A stretch of 64,000 nt of DNA, from contig JBGAHD010000004.1 in the NCBI GenBank assembly GCA_044226395.1, forward strand, positions 496,001-560,000. The letters run 5' to 3'. The notes under the pieces are model-generated. The model ran no database searches, was not told the DNA's origin, and saw only the letters and a program-made list of their open reading frames with translations. Below are positions 26,872-36,058 of the stretch, in pieces. This stretch comes from JBGAHD01 sp044226395. GTDB taxonomy: Bacteria > Pseudomonadota > Gammaproteobacteria > Xanthomonadales > Ahniellaceae. The position numbers and the translations under genes are program-made. Position 1 is the first letter of the stretch. Every line of letters starts with the position of its first letter.

Positions 26872-28299
26872 TCAGGGGCTTCGCAACGCGGTCGCCTCGA
26901 AGCCATCGGTGAATGCGCTGTCGGGAAGCGCGTCGACCTCGATCGCGCCGATGTCGCAGCGCGCCTGGCCATCGCCGTCGCCATCGCGCGGCCGCGCCAG
27001 ACCGCGCTGGTCCACGGCGAGGCAGCTCGCTTCCCTGGCGCGATCGAGCGCGGTGCCGGTCGGCAGGTGATCGCGGCTGAATCCGCCGTGGTCTCCCAGG
27101 GCCCCGAGGGTCACGGGCACGCCCACTTGATCTTCCTGCGCCGACAGGAACAAGCAGCCGCGCGCCGAGCCAATCAGATTGCCGCCATCGATCGCGGTCG
27201 CGCGCTCGCAATCGTCGGCGATGAACCCGGGGCCATTGCCAGCGACGAGGGTGTTGGTGAGAAAGGTCAGACCGAAACCGCCGTGGACATCACCCAGACC
27301 ACCCACGATTGGCGCCGAGCTGCCGGGAATGCCGGTGTTGGCGGTGACCGTGCAGTGACGCAGCCGCAACCGCGAGCCACCGTCATTGAGCGACGCGCCC
27401 GAGCCACCGACATTGCCGCTGATGGTGACGTTCTCCATCACAATCTCGTTGTCGTGGTTGAGCAAGATCGCGCCGGCGAAGCGCGCGCTGTTGCCCGCGA
27501 TCAGGCCACGTCGAAAGGTGGCGGGCGCGTGCTCGTCGGCGTGGATGGCGCCGGCCTGATCGCCGCGATTGTTGGCAATCTCGAAATCCTCGAAGGTCAG
27601 GCAGGTGTTCGCGCCGCCACGCAGCATGATCGCGCCGGCGGTCGCGTTGCCGCTGCCGATGTCGCGAAAGTCGCCATTGCCGATCAGACGCAGACGTCGG
27701 CCGAGGGTGCAGCCGGCGTTGTCGAGCGCGCCCGCGCCGTCGAAACCGAGCAGCGCGTTGTCGCGCAGTTCGACGTCCTCGAGCGTGAGGTTCACGCCCG
27801 CCGACACACGCAGTCCCGCGCCTTGGCCGACATGATCGAGCGGCACGCCATCGAGTCGTCCCCCGCGCAGGCCAAGCGCGCGCAACGTCAGCGCGGACGT
27901 CTCGCCCGCGGCGGGACTGACCGTGTCGACTACGCGATCGAGCATGCCGCCATCGATGATCGTGACCGCGGCGCCGGCGCCGCGCACTTGCAACTCGCCG
28001 CGCAGGTCCAGATCACCGCTGACCGCGGCGTTCTCGTCGCGACCGGCGATGGCGAGCATGAACACGCCCGCCGGCAAGTCGATCGCATCGGCGCCCGCGA
28101 GCGCGTTGGCTTCCTGGACCGCCGCGCGCAACGTGCATGCGCCCGCCACGTTGGCGCACAGGCCGTCGCCGGGCGCGACATCGACCGCGTCAAGCGTGGA
28201 ATCGACCACGAAGGTCTCCGCGCGCGCCGCGAGCGCGCACAGGCACGAAGCCGCGAGACTTACCCGCAAAGCGCGAGACCCTAAGCGCGAGAACCTCAT
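26872..28299 (-). CDS. secreted CSLREA-type parallel beta-helix protein
   Basis: A 475-residue protein with a signal peptide (core at residues 10-25, cleavage near ARA-ET). The N-terminal FVVDSTLDAVDVAPGDGLC and CTLRAAVQEANAL form a CSLREA-like domain, here CTLRAA. The middle contains repeated LRLRHCTVTANT/ENVTISGNVGG-type turns typical of right-handed beta-helix (pectate-lyase-like) repeats, and ends with a RCDIGAIEVDA motif common in choice-of-anchor proteins. The C-terminus ALPDSAFTDGFEATALRSP carries the F-x-D-G-F-E tail. Likely extracellular or surface-associated; ligand unknown. Confidence 0.85.
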   Translation of the reverse strand: MRFSRLGSRALRVSLAASCLCALAARAETFVVDSTLDAVDVAPGDGLCANVAGACTLRAAVQEANALAGADAIDLPAGVFMLAIAGRDENAAVSGDLDLRGELQVRGAGAAVTIIDGGMLDRVVDTVSPAAGETSALTLRALGLRGGRLDGVPLDHVGQGAGLRVSAGVNLTLEDVELRDNALLGFDGAGALDNAGCTLGRRLRLIGNGDFRDIGSGNATAGAIMLRGGANTCLTFEDFEIANNRGDQAGAIHADEHAPATFRRGLIAGNSARFAGAILLNHDNEIVMENVTISGNVGGSGASLNDGGSRLRLRHCTVTANTGIPGSSAPIVGGLGDVHGGFGLTFLTNTLVAGNGPGFIADDCERATAIDGGNLIGSARGCLFLSAQEDQVGVPVTLGALGDHGGFSRDHLPTGTALDRAREASCLAVDQRGLARPRDGDGDGQARCDIGAIEVDALPDSAFTDGFEATALRSP

Positions 28300-28371
28300 C
28301 GGCGCAGGTCTAGCACGTCGGCGAACATCCGTCTCGCGACCGAGCTCGTTTTCTCGCCGACCTCGCGGCGC

Positions 28372-29013
28372 CTACACGATGCCCAGCTCGAACGCCTTGA
28401 GCACCGCGCGCGTGCGATCGCGCACGCCGAGCTTGGACAGAATATTGGACACGTGATTCTTCACCGTGCCCTCGGCCACGCCCAGCGAGTTGGCGATTTC
28501 CTTGTTGCTGTAGCCACCGGCCATCAGGCGCAGGATCTCGGTCTCGCGCTCGGTCAGCGGATCGGGGCGATCGAGGCTGGCGAACTCGGTCTGCATGTGC
28601 TGCAAACCCGTGAGCAGGCGTTGCGTCACCACGGGCTGCACCAGTGAGCCGCCGCTGGCCACGGTCTTGACCGCGTCGACCAGTTGCTCGAGCGACACGT
28701 CCTTGAGCAGATAGCCGCGCGCGCCGGCCTTGAGTCCGGCCAGCACCAACTGATCGTCATCGAAGGTGGTGAGGATGATGGTCGGCGGCAGCGCGTCCTT
28801 GTCGCGCAGCGCGTTCAACACGTCCAGGCCCGAGAGATTGGGCATGCGCATGTCCAGCAGCACCACGTCGGGCTTGACCTGGGGAATCATCTCCACCGCC
28901 TGGGCGCCGTCGGCGGCCTCGGCGATGACGCGAATTTCGTCGGACAGATCCAGCAAGGAGCGGATGCCCTGGCGCACCAGGGTCTGATCGTCGACCAGCA
29001 ATACCGAAATCAT
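28372..29013 (-). CDS. NarL/LuxR-family response regulator
   Basis: A 213-residue response regulator. The receiver domain has the acidic pair D8-D9, phospho-acceptor D54 (VVLLDMRMP) and K104 (GYLLKD). The linker is followed by a LuxR-type helix-turn-helix (LTERETEILRLMAGGYSNKEIANSLGV and VKNHVSNILSKLGVRDRTRA) near residues 150-210. It is the cognate partner of the DesK-like kinase 12 bases upstream. Regulated genes cannot be told from the sequence; DesK-type systems often sense membrane state or envelope stress. Confidence 0.93.
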   Translation of the reverse strand: MISVLLVDDQTLVRQGIRSLLDLSDEIRVIAEAADGAQAVEMIPQVKPDVVLLDMRMPNLSGLDVLNALRDKDALPPTIILTTFDDDQLVLAGLKAGARGYLLKDVSLEQLVDAVKTVASGGSLVQPVVTQRLLTGLQHMQTEFASLDRPDPLTERETEILRLMAGGYSNKEIANSLGVAEGTVKNHVSNILSKLGVRDRTRAVLKAFELGIV

Positions 29014-29025
29014 CGAAGTGTGTCC

Positions 29026-30285
29026 TTATCCGCTTCTTACCGCGCCGGGCACGGCGCCGTCGACCGGCGCGCCGGTCGTCTCACTGCCCTGCCCGCCCCC
29101 TCGCGCCAGGGGCTGACCCTGGGCGCCGTGCGCGGGGATGATGGCTTCCAGGGCGAAGCCGCGCCCACGCGCGGCCTCGATCCTAAGCTCTCCGCCGACC
29201 TGCGCCAACCGTTCGCGCATGCCATTGAGACCGTTGCCGCTGACCAGATCGTCGGCGCCTTGACCATCGTCGCGCGCGTACAGCCGCAGCGAATGATCGG
29301 CGGCGCGCTCGAAGCGCAGCCAGAGGTTACGCGCGCGCGCGTGACGGATGGTGTTGGTGATGGTTTCCTGCGCGCATCGCAACAGGACGTGCGCGCGGCG
29401 CGGATCGTCGCTGGAAAATCCTTCCGGCACGTCCAGGTGCACGCGCGGCTCGGGAATGCCCTCGACCAGCATGCGCAGCGCGACGTTGAGATCGATCTCC
29501 TCGTCCTGGCGCAACTGGCTGACCACCTCGCGCACGTCCGACAGCAGGAGCTTGGCGACCGACTGCGCCTGCCGCACGTGATCCTGCGGTGGGCCTTGCA
29601 CCAAGTGACTGGCCACTTCCAGGTTCAAGCTCAGCGCGGTCAGATGATGACCGAGCAGATCATGCAGCTCGCGCGAGATGCGCACGCGCTCGTTCATGCG
29701 CGAGGACTCGGCCAGCAGCGCGCGCGTGGCGCGCAGTTCGGCGTTGAGGCGGCGTTGTTCCTCGCGCGCCTCGGCCTGATCGCGCGCGACATAGGTCGTG
29801 ATGACGGTGAAACTGGAGAAGCCGAAGTACAACACGCTCTGCAGCAGCGCGTCGAACCAGCCATAGCCCTCGATGCCGATCACGAACACCGGCACCAGCA
29901 GCAGGAACTCGCCGACCAGCCAGGCCAGCGCCCAGCTCCAGGGCATGATCCACGGCAGCACGCCCGACATCACCAGCAGCAAGATGCCACCCAGCGCGCT
30001 ACGGCTGTAATACGAGTTGGCTATCGTCGCCACGCTGATCACCGCCAGCAGCGACCAGCGTCCGACCGGATAGCGGCGGCCGCCGATGTCGTTGGTCAGC
30101 AACCAGTACGACAGGCCGAAGGCCGCGTAGGACACGGCCCAGCCGATGTACTGCGCGCGACTGAGCGCCAGCTCCGGATCGGGCGGATTGACCAGATCGG
30201 CCAGCGCCGGGATGCCCGTGCAGGCGAAGGTGAACAGGCCCGCGTAGCGCAACAGCTCGATGTGGTTGAGTCGGGTCAGACGCAT
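29026..30285 (-). CDS. DesK/NarX-type sensor histidine kinase
   Basis: A 419-residue kinase, taking the ATG at 30285 (MRLTRLNHIELLRY) and not the one 21 codons upstream. About five or six membrane segments span residues 10-155, with only short loops, so it probably senses a signal within the membrane. A coiled linker (ARDQAEAREEQRRLNAELRA) leads to the HisKA_3 dimerisation helix with phosphorylated His in RELHDLLGHHLTAL. The HATPase region has ARDDGQGAD and GNGLNGMRERLAQVGG. It forms an operon with the response regulator and is divergent from the GNAT gene at 30470. Confidence 0.92.
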   Translation of the reverse strand: MRLTRLNHIELLRYAGLFTFACTGIPALADLVNPPDPELALSRAQYIGWAVSYAAFGLSYWLLTNDIGGRRYPVGRWSLLAVISVATIANSYYSRSALGGILLLVMSGVLPWIMPWSWALAWLVGEFLLLVPVFVIGIEGYGWFDALLQSVLYFGFSSFTVITTYVARDQAEAREEQRRLNAELRATRALLAESSRMNERVRISRELHDLLGHHLTALSLNLEVASHLVQGPPQDHVRQAQSVAKLLLSDVREVVSQLRQDEEIDLNVALRMLVEGIPEPRVHLDVPEGFSSDDPRRAHVLLRCAQETITNTIRHARARNLWLRFERAADHSLRLYARDDGQGADDLVSGNGLNGMRERLAQVGGELRIEAARGRGFALEAIIPAHGAQGQPLARGGGQGSETTGAPVDGAVPGAVRSG

Positions 30286-30469
30286 CCCCACATGATAGGC
30301 GCGCGACCCGGTCTCGCATAAGCCAGAGGTCATCATTGTGCGGTGCATCGATCAGAGCGCCGCCCGCGATCGGACCTTGTTTAACCTTTTTCGAAGTCTC
30401 GGACATGAGATACTGCGTGGACGAATCACAGGGCAGCAACAGACTTCCGCTGTCCACAGGGAGGATCGA

Positions 30470-31078
30470 ATGGCTGTAGCCTTCCGCGACGTGCGCGAGC
30501 ACGAGCTCGACGGTGTCTTGGCGCTCAACAACGCCGCCGGCCCCGGCATTCTTCCCATCGATGCTCAGCGCTTGCGCCATCTGTATGACATCGCGGCCTA
30601 CTTCCGCGTCGCCGAGATCGATGGCCACATCGCCGGGTTCCTGATCGCGCTCGATCCGGCCGCCGATTACGACAGCCTCAACTTTCAGTGGTTCAAGCGC
30701 CACTGCGACGATTTCATCTACATCGACCGCATCGTCATCGCCCAGCGTTATCGCGGCCATGGCCTGGGTCGGGTGTTCTACGCCGACGTGCAGACCTATG
30801 CCGAGGTGCGCTCGCCGCGCCTGACGTGCGAGGTTTTCCTCGAACCGCGCGACGACGCCGCCGTGCTCTTTCACGGCACCTATGGGTTTCGCGAGGAAGG
30901 CCAGCAGACCTTGCCCAATGGCGTGCGCGTGAGCTTGCTGGTCAAGGAACTGTGCTCGTACGAATTCGTGCGCGAGACCTATCTCGGCGCGCACGGCAAG
31001 GGCCTGCCCGACGTGCCGTGGCTGGCCTCGCGTCCGCGCATCGGCGTGCCTTCGCGCAAGGCGGCCGGGGCGGTCTGA
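30470..31078 (+). CDS. GNAT-family N-acetyltransferase
   Basis: A 202-residue protein starting at an ATG with GGAGG six bases upstream. The acetyl-CoA site is YIDRIVIAQRYRGHGLGRVFY (V-x-x-x-x-R/Q-G-x-G), followed by CEVFLEPRDDAAVLFHGTYGFREEG, where the tyrosine of the GNAT core is visible. Family members near this type are often annotated as predicted GNAT-superfamily acetyltransferases. About 40 extra C-terminal residues follow the core. It sits 3 bases before the HExxH protein gene, so the two are cotranscribed. Substrate unknown. Confidence 0.88.
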   Translation: MAVAFRDVREHELDGVLALNNAAGPGILPIDAQRLRHLYDIAAYFRVAEIDGHIAGFLIALDPAADYDSLNFQWFKRHCDDFIYIDRIVIAQRYRGHGLGRVFYADVQTYAEVRSPRLTCEVFLEPRDDAAVLFHGTYGFREEGQQTLPNGVRVSLLVKELCSYEFVRETYLGAHGKGLPDVPWLASRPRIGVPSRKAAGAV

Positions 31079-31081
31079 GTC

Positions 31082-31546
31082 ATGGCGGTGCTCACGCTCG
31101 CCGAGATCGACGCGGCGAGTGTTCGCGGCCTGCTCGCCGCGCATGGCTTGACGCTCGAAGTCGTCGCCGACGGCGCGCCGATTCCCGGCAGCTATTGGGG
31201 TGAACCCGAAGCGGGGCTCATCGGCGCCACCGTCTACGCGCGCGGCGACACGCCGATCCATTCGCTGCTGCATGAAGCCTGTCACTTGATCGTGCAGCCG
31301 CCCGAGCGGCGCCTGCGCGTGCACACCGACGCCACCGATTCCGTGGCCGAGGAAGATGCGACGTGCTTCCTGCAGATCGTGCTCGGCGATCGCCTGGCCG
31401 ATGTCGGCGCGGCGCGGATCCTTGCCGACATGGACACCTGGGGCTACACCTTCCGCCTGGGCTCGGCGCGCGCCTGGTTCGAACGCGACGCCGAGGACGC
31501 GCGCGCCTGGTTGACCGAACGCGGGATCCTGCCGCTCGCGGCCTGA
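31082..31546 (+). CDS. small HExxH-motif protein, possible metallopeptidase-like
   Basis: A 154-residue protein. A hydrophobic helix contains LLHEACHLIV with H64, E65 and H68 in zincin spacing. A downstream VAEEDATCFLQ places E90/E91 where a third metal ligand could sit. The C-terminal part is helical (DMDTWGYTFRLGSARAWFERD). There is no signal peptide, so it is cytoplasmic. It is either a small metalloprotease or a metal-binding relative without activity. It is cotranscribed with the GNAT gene 3 bases upstream, which suggests a shared pathway. I do not recognise the family by name. Confidence 0.75.
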   Translation: MAVLTLAEIDAASVRGLLAAHGLTLEVVADGAPIPGSYWGEPEAGLIGATVYARGDTPIHSLLHEACHLIVQPPERRLRVHTDATDSVAEEDATCFLQIVLGDRLADVGAARILADMDTWGYTFRLGSARAWFERDAEDARAWLTERGILPLAA

Positions 31547-31724
31547 ACGTCGCGTCTTTGCCGAAGTTGTGCGTTGTCGCGGCGCGCGGCGGTTTCGCGG
31601 CGGTGCGTCATGCGTCGCGGGCGAATCGCGATCGCCGCGCCGACACCCCTTCGCTGCCCTGCGGCTTGCCTTGCGTCGAAGCCCGCCCTAGCCTCGCGGC
31701 TCTTTGACTGGTCTGGAGCGCGTC

Positions 31725-33572
31725 GTGAAGCGTCGTTCGTTGAGTGTCTGCGTGGCCCTGAGTCTGGTGTTGAGCGCCTGTGGCGAGGCCCCGAAATCCA
31801 CCACCGCCGCCGCGCCCGCGGCCAAGCCCGCGCCCACGGCCGCCGACGCCGATCGCTTCGTCGCCGACGTCAACGCCGAGATTCGCGCCAACTACGAGGA
31901 AGGCACGGCCGCCGAGTGGGTCTCGCAGACCTATATCAATGGCGACACCGAGAAACTGGTATCCAAGGTCAACGAGCGCTCGCTGCAGCGCTTGAACGCG
32001 GCGGTGGAAAAGTCCAAGGCCTTCGCGGGTCTGACCGATCTCGCGCCCGCCACGCAACGCGCCATCGCGCTGCTGAAACTGCAGACCTCGATGCCGGCGC
32101 CGAAGGATCCGAAGAAACTCGCCGAACTGACCGAGATCGCGTCGCGCCTCAACGCCGCCTATGGCTCGGGCAAGTCGTGCAAGGACGCCAACGATCCCGC
32201 GACCTGTCGCGACCTCGGCCAGCTGAGCGATGTGCTCGCGACCAACCGCGATTGGAACGCGCAGCTCGATGCCTGGACCGCCTGGCACAACGTCGCGCGC
32301 GGCATGCGCGGCGACTACACGCGCTTCGCCGAACTGGTCAACGAAGGCGCGCGCGAGATGGGCTATGCCGACGCCGGCGACATGTGGCGCTCGGGCTATG
32401 ACATGAAGCCCGCCGAATTCCGCGTCGAGACCGATCGCCTGTGGGGGGAAGTCGAGCCGCTGTACAAGGACCTGCAGTGCTACGTGCGTCGTCGCCTCGA
32501 GCAACGCTATCCCGGCAAGATGCCGGCCGACGGCACCATTCCCGCGCACATCACCGGCAATATGTGGCAGCAGGATTGGTCGGCGTTGTATCCGCTGGTC
32601 GAGCCGTACAAGGGCGCGTCCGCGCTCGATGTCGATGGCGCCTTGGTGTCGCAGAAGTACGATGCGCGCCGCATGGTCGAGCGCGCCGAGGATTTCTACG
32701 TCTCGCTGGGCATGCCCAAGCTGCCGGCGACGTTCTGGGAACGCGCGCAGCTGACCCAGCCGCGCGATCGCGACGTGGTCTGCCACGCCAGCGCCTGGGA
32801 CATGAACATGAAGGGCGATGTGCGCATCAAGATGTGCATCAAGCCCAACGAGGAAGAGTTCCGCACGATCTATCACGAACTGGGCCACGTCTATTACTAC
32901 CTCGCCTATAACAATCTCGAGCCGCTGTTCCAAAGCGGCGCGCACGATGGTTTTCACGAGGCGATCGGCGACACCGTGCAGTTGTCGCTCACGCCGACCT
33001 ATCTGAGTTCGATCGGCCTTGTCGGCAAGAACGCGCCCAGTCGCGAGGCCATGATCAACGCGCAAATGAAACTCGCGTTGGAGAAAGTCGTGTTCCTGCC
33101 CTTCGGCAAGCTCATCGACGAATGGCGCTGGGGCGTGTTCGACGGTTCGATCAAGCCCGAGCAGTACAACGCCGCGTGGTGGGCGCTCAAGCGCAAGTAC
33201 CAGGGCGTGGCGCCGGTCGAGGCGCGCGGCGAGGAGAACTTCGATCCGGGCGCGAAGTATCACGTGCCGGGCAACACGCCCTACATGCGCTATTTCCTCG
33301 CGCATATTCTGCAATTTCAGTTTCAGAAGGCGCTGTGCGCGGCGGCGGGTCATCAAGGCGCGCTCAACGACTGCTCGATCTACGGCAATGCCGAGGCCGG
33401 CAAACGTTTCCAGGCCATGCTCGCGCGCGGTCAGAGCCAGCCGTGGCAGGCCACGCTCAAGGAACTCACCGGCGGCGAACAGATGGATGGCTCGGCCATT
33501 CTCGATTACTTCGCGCCGCTGCACGACTGGCTGAAGGAACAGAACCAAGGCCAGAACTGCGGCTGGCAGTAA
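31725..33572 (+). CDS. M2-family peptidyl-dipeptidase (ACE-like) lipoprotein
   Basis: A 615-residue protein, taking the GTG at 31725 with TGGAG seven bases upstream. The signal peptide ends in the lipobox LSAC-GE, followed by an Ala/Pro-rich spacer, so it is an envelope lipoprotein. The peptidase domain carries the zinc motif HELGH at 384-388 (HEMGH in mammalian ACE) and the third ligand E412 in HEAIGD, 24 residues on as in the family. YHVPGNTPYMRYFLAHILQFQF is a further ACE-family run. It removes C-terminal dipeptides from peptides; bacterial relatives are frequent in Xanthomonas and allies. It is followed by a separate secreted protein gene. Confidence 0.94.
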   Translation: MKRRSLSVCVALSLVLSACGEAPKSTTAAAPAAKPAPTAADADRFVADVNAEIRANYEEGTAAEWVSQTYINGDTEKLVSKVNERSLQRLNAAVEKSKAFAGLTDLAPATQRAIALLKLQTSMPAPKDPKKLAELTEIASRLNAAYGSGKSCKDANDPATCRDLGQLSDVLATNRDWNAQLDAWTAWHNVARGMRGDYTRFAELVNEGAREMGYADAGDMWRSGYDMKPAEFRVETDRLWGEVEPLYKDLQCYVRRRLEQRYPGKMPADGTIPAHITGNMWQQDWSALYPLVEPYKGASALDVDGALVSQKYDARRMVERAEDFYVSLGMPKLPATFWERAQLTQPRDRDVVCHASAWDMNMKGDVRIKMCIKPNEEEFRTIYHELGHVYYYLAYNNLEPLFQSGAHDGFHEAIGDTVQLSLTPTYLSSIGLVGKNAPSREAMINAQMKLALEKVVFLPFGKLIDEWRWGVFDGSIKPEQYNAAWWALKRKYQGVAPVEARGEENFDPGAKYHVPGNTPYMRYFLAHILQFQFQKALCAAAGHQGALNDCSIYGNAEAGKRFQAMLARGQSQPWQATLKELTGGEQMDGSAILDYFAPLHDWLKEQNQGQNCGWQ

Positions 33573-33705
33573 GCCTCAAGGCCGCGCGCGCGCCCGGCGC
33601 GCGACGCGGCCCGACCTCGGCGCGGCGCTCATCGCGCCGCGCGCGTTCGTCTTCGATGCGCGACGGCGTTTGATCCTTCGACGCCATCCATTTCGGGGGA
33701 ACGCC

Positions 33706-34572
33706 ATGACACGCCGCTTCACCACCACCATCGCCTTGCTCGGCCTCGCCGCCGCCTTCGCCGCCACGCCGGCGTTTGCCGCGTCCAAGGCATCGGGGTA
33801 TTTCCGTTACGACAAGCTCACGCTTAAGGTCGCGCACGCGTATTTGTTCCGCACGCCCGAGGACGAAGACCCGTCCAAGTTCGAGACCAAGATCTATCTG
33901 ACCAGCATGCCCATCGACGCCGCGGCCGCCGCACGCGCTTTCGATCCCGGTCATGCGATCGACGAGCAGATCCAAGGCAAGGCCGGCGGCTATGTGCGCA
34001 TCTGCGTCAATGACGACGGCGGCGAATGCGGCATGTACTTCAACCACAACGAGCCGTCGGAATCGTTCAATACCTCGGGCTCGGGCGAGTTCAAGCTCAC
34101 CAGCAACACGCCCGCGCATGTGGGCGGTTCGTGGAAGCTGGCCGAGCCGAGTGATTTCTTCGACAAGACCTATCAGTTCGAGCTGAGCTTCGAGGCCGAT
34201 CTGTCCGCGCCGCCGCCGAGCAAGCCCTTGCCCGCCGATGGCGGCGAACCGGGACGCGCGTACTCGGCGTTTCTCGCCGCGCTCGACAAGGGCGACATCC
34301 CGGCGCTGCGCAAGTCGCTCGGCGAAGCCGGCGCGTGGCGCTTCCCCGAGGGCGATGATTCCAGCAACAAGGAACAGCTCAAGTGGATGCGCGACGGCAA
34401 GCCGCGCTCGATCAAGATTCTCAAGGCCGAGTCGCTTGACGCCGATCACGCCGTGCTGACCGTCGAGGGCGTTGATCGCGACGATATCAAGCGTCGCGGT
34501 CGCGTGCTGATGGTGCGTCAGGATGGCTTGTGGCAAGCCGAGACCGAAAGTCTGTCGAGCGTCGACGACTGA
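33706..34572 (+). CDS. exported protein of unknown function
   Basis: A 288-residue protein starting at the ATG at 33706, with GGGGGAA seven bases upstream. Signal peptide MTRRFTTTIALLGLAAAFAATPAFA. Residues 30-165 form a beta-rich domain with two cysteines (RICVNDDGGECGMYF). After a proline-rich spacer, residues 185-288 form a second domain starting GRAYSAFLAALDKGDIPALRKSLG and ending in VLMVRQDGLWQAETES, which resembles small NTF2/DUF4878-type domains. The specific family is not recognised. It lies alone between the M2 peptidase and a convergent transporter. Confidence 0.8.
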   Translation: MTRRFTTTIALLGLAAAFAATPAFAASKASGYFRYDKLTLKVAHAYLFRTPEDEDPSKFETKIYLTSMPIDAAAAARAFDPGHAIDEQIQGKAGGYVRICVNDDGGECGMYFNHNEPSESFNTSGSGEFKLTSNTPAHVGGSWKLAEPSDFFDKTYQFELSFEADLSAPPPSKPLPADGGEPGRAYSAFLAALDKGDIPALRKSLGEAGAWRFPEGDDSSNKEQLKWMRDGKPRSIKILKAESLDADHAVLTVEGVDRDDIKRRGRVLMVRQDGLWQAETESLSSVDD

Positions 34573-34614
34573 AGTCCGCGTCGCTCGCGCCGCGCGTGAA
34601 GCGCGCGGCGCGGG

Positions 34615-35877
34615 TCACAGCTCCATCTGTTCCTCGATTACCACTTCGGGACGTTCGATAGGCTTCACCGGCGTGTGGCGCGCGTAGAGCATCCAGCACA
34701 ACATGCCCAATACGGCCGAGACCGCGGCCGTGAGCGCCAGATGCATCGGCGTGTTCGACACCGCGGGCGAGACGACGCCGGCGATCAGGCTGGTCATCGC
34801 GCCCCACAGAAACCCCTGCAGCGATGACGCGGCCCCGCGATTGTGCGGGTAGCGATCGAGCATCTTCAGACTCAGCACCGGAAAGATCAGCGCATTGCCG
34901 ACCGCGAACAATGACACCGGCAACACCGCCCAAGGCGCCGTGGGCTTGCTCACGACCAGGCAGTACACGAGATTGCAAGCGATCGCGGTCATCGCCACGC
35001 CATAGCCGAGCTTCACCTGACCGCGCGGCGACAAACGACCCGCCAGGCGCGTCGACAACATCGCGCCCAGCATCATGCCGCCGATCGCCGGAATGAAGAA
35101 CCACGGATAGCCGAGCGTGCCCAGCCCCAGCATCTTCTCCACGAACGCCGGCGCCGAGGCGATGTAGATGAAGAACGCGCCGAAATTGAACCCCGTCGAC
35201 AACACCAGCAACTGAAAGCGCCAGTCCGCGCCGATGCGCTTGTAGATTTCCAGCAGCGGCCTCGGCGCGAAGCGCGTGCGCGCCTCGGGCGGATGCGTCT
35301 CGGGCAACACGCGGATGCACAACAACAACAAGGCCGCGCCATACAACGACAAAAACCAGAACACCGCGTGCCAACCCGCCAGCTGGAACATGATGCCACC
35401 CACCAGGGGCGCCAGCGCCGGCGCGATCGAGAAGAACACCGTGATCAAACTCATCACGCGCTGCGCCTCGGGCCCGTGATAGAGATCGCGCACGATCGCG
35501 CGGCCCACGATCAAGCCCGCGCCAGTCGAAAACCCTTGCAGCGCGCGGAAGATCAGCAATTGCTCGATGCTATTGGCCATCGAGCAGCCGATCGACGACA
35601 GCGTGAAGATCGCCACGCCCCACAGGATCACGCGCCGCCGGCCATAGGCATCCGACAACGGGCCATGGAACAGGCTCATCAAGGCATAGGCCAGCAAGTA
35701 GATGCTGATGGTCTGCTGCATCGCCCAGGGACTGGCATGCAGCGCGCGCTCGACTTCGTGAAAGGCCGGAAAGAACGCGTCGATGGTGAATGGCCCGAAC
35801 ATCGCCAGCAGGGCCAGCAAAGCGGCCAGACGCACGGGCGATTCGACGCGGGACAGGGCTTTCGAGGTATGGCGCAT
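34615..35877 (-). CDS. MFS transporter of the Bcr/CflA type
   Basis: A 420-residue protein with 12 hydrophobic segments. The start is taken at the ATG at 35877 (MRHTSKALSR). Loop 2-3 has the MFS signature HGPLSDAYGRRRVI, and segment 4-5 has RALQGFSTGAGLIVGRAIVRDLY, as in the Bcr/CflA drug-resistance branch (DHA1 family, drug:H+ antiport). The first segment runs FGPFTIDAFFPAF, typical of this branch. Candidate substrates are chloramphenicol or bicyclomycin-like compounds or sulfonamides, but specificity cannot be read from sequence. The tail after the last helix is short and acidic. Confidence 0.9.
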   Translation of the reverse strand: MRHTSKALSRVESPVRLAALLALLAMFGPFTIDAFFPAFHEVERALHASPWAMQQTISIYLLAYALMSLFHGPLSDAYGRRRVILWGVAIFTLSSIGCSMANSIEQLLIFRALQGFSTGAGLIVGRAIVRDLYHGPEAQRVMSLITVFFSIAPALAPLVGGIMFQLAGWHAVFWFLSLYGAALLLLCIRVLPETHPPEARTRFAPRPLLEIYKRIGADWRFQLLVLSTGFNFGAFFIYIASAPAFVEKMLGLGTLGYPWFFIPAIGGMMLGAMLSTRLAGRLSPRGQVKLGYGVAMTAIACNLVYCLVVSKPTAPWAVLPVSLFAVGNALIFPVLSLKMLDRYPHNRGAASSLQGFLWGAMTSLIAGVVSPAVSNTPMHLALTAAVSAVLGMLCWMLYARHTPVKPIERPEVVIEEQMEL

Positions 35878-36058
35878 GGGACGGCGCAGTCTAGCGGCTT
35901 CGCGGCCGCGTGCCGGCGGCAATTGGTCATTCCCCGACGCCGAGACCGCGAATTTCGCGCTGATTCGGCCGGCTTTGGGCAGGAAATGACCATCGCCCTA
36001 CCCCCGGCCGGCGCGCGGCCCCATAATCGCGGCCTGCAGTTGTCACCTGTCGCCCATC

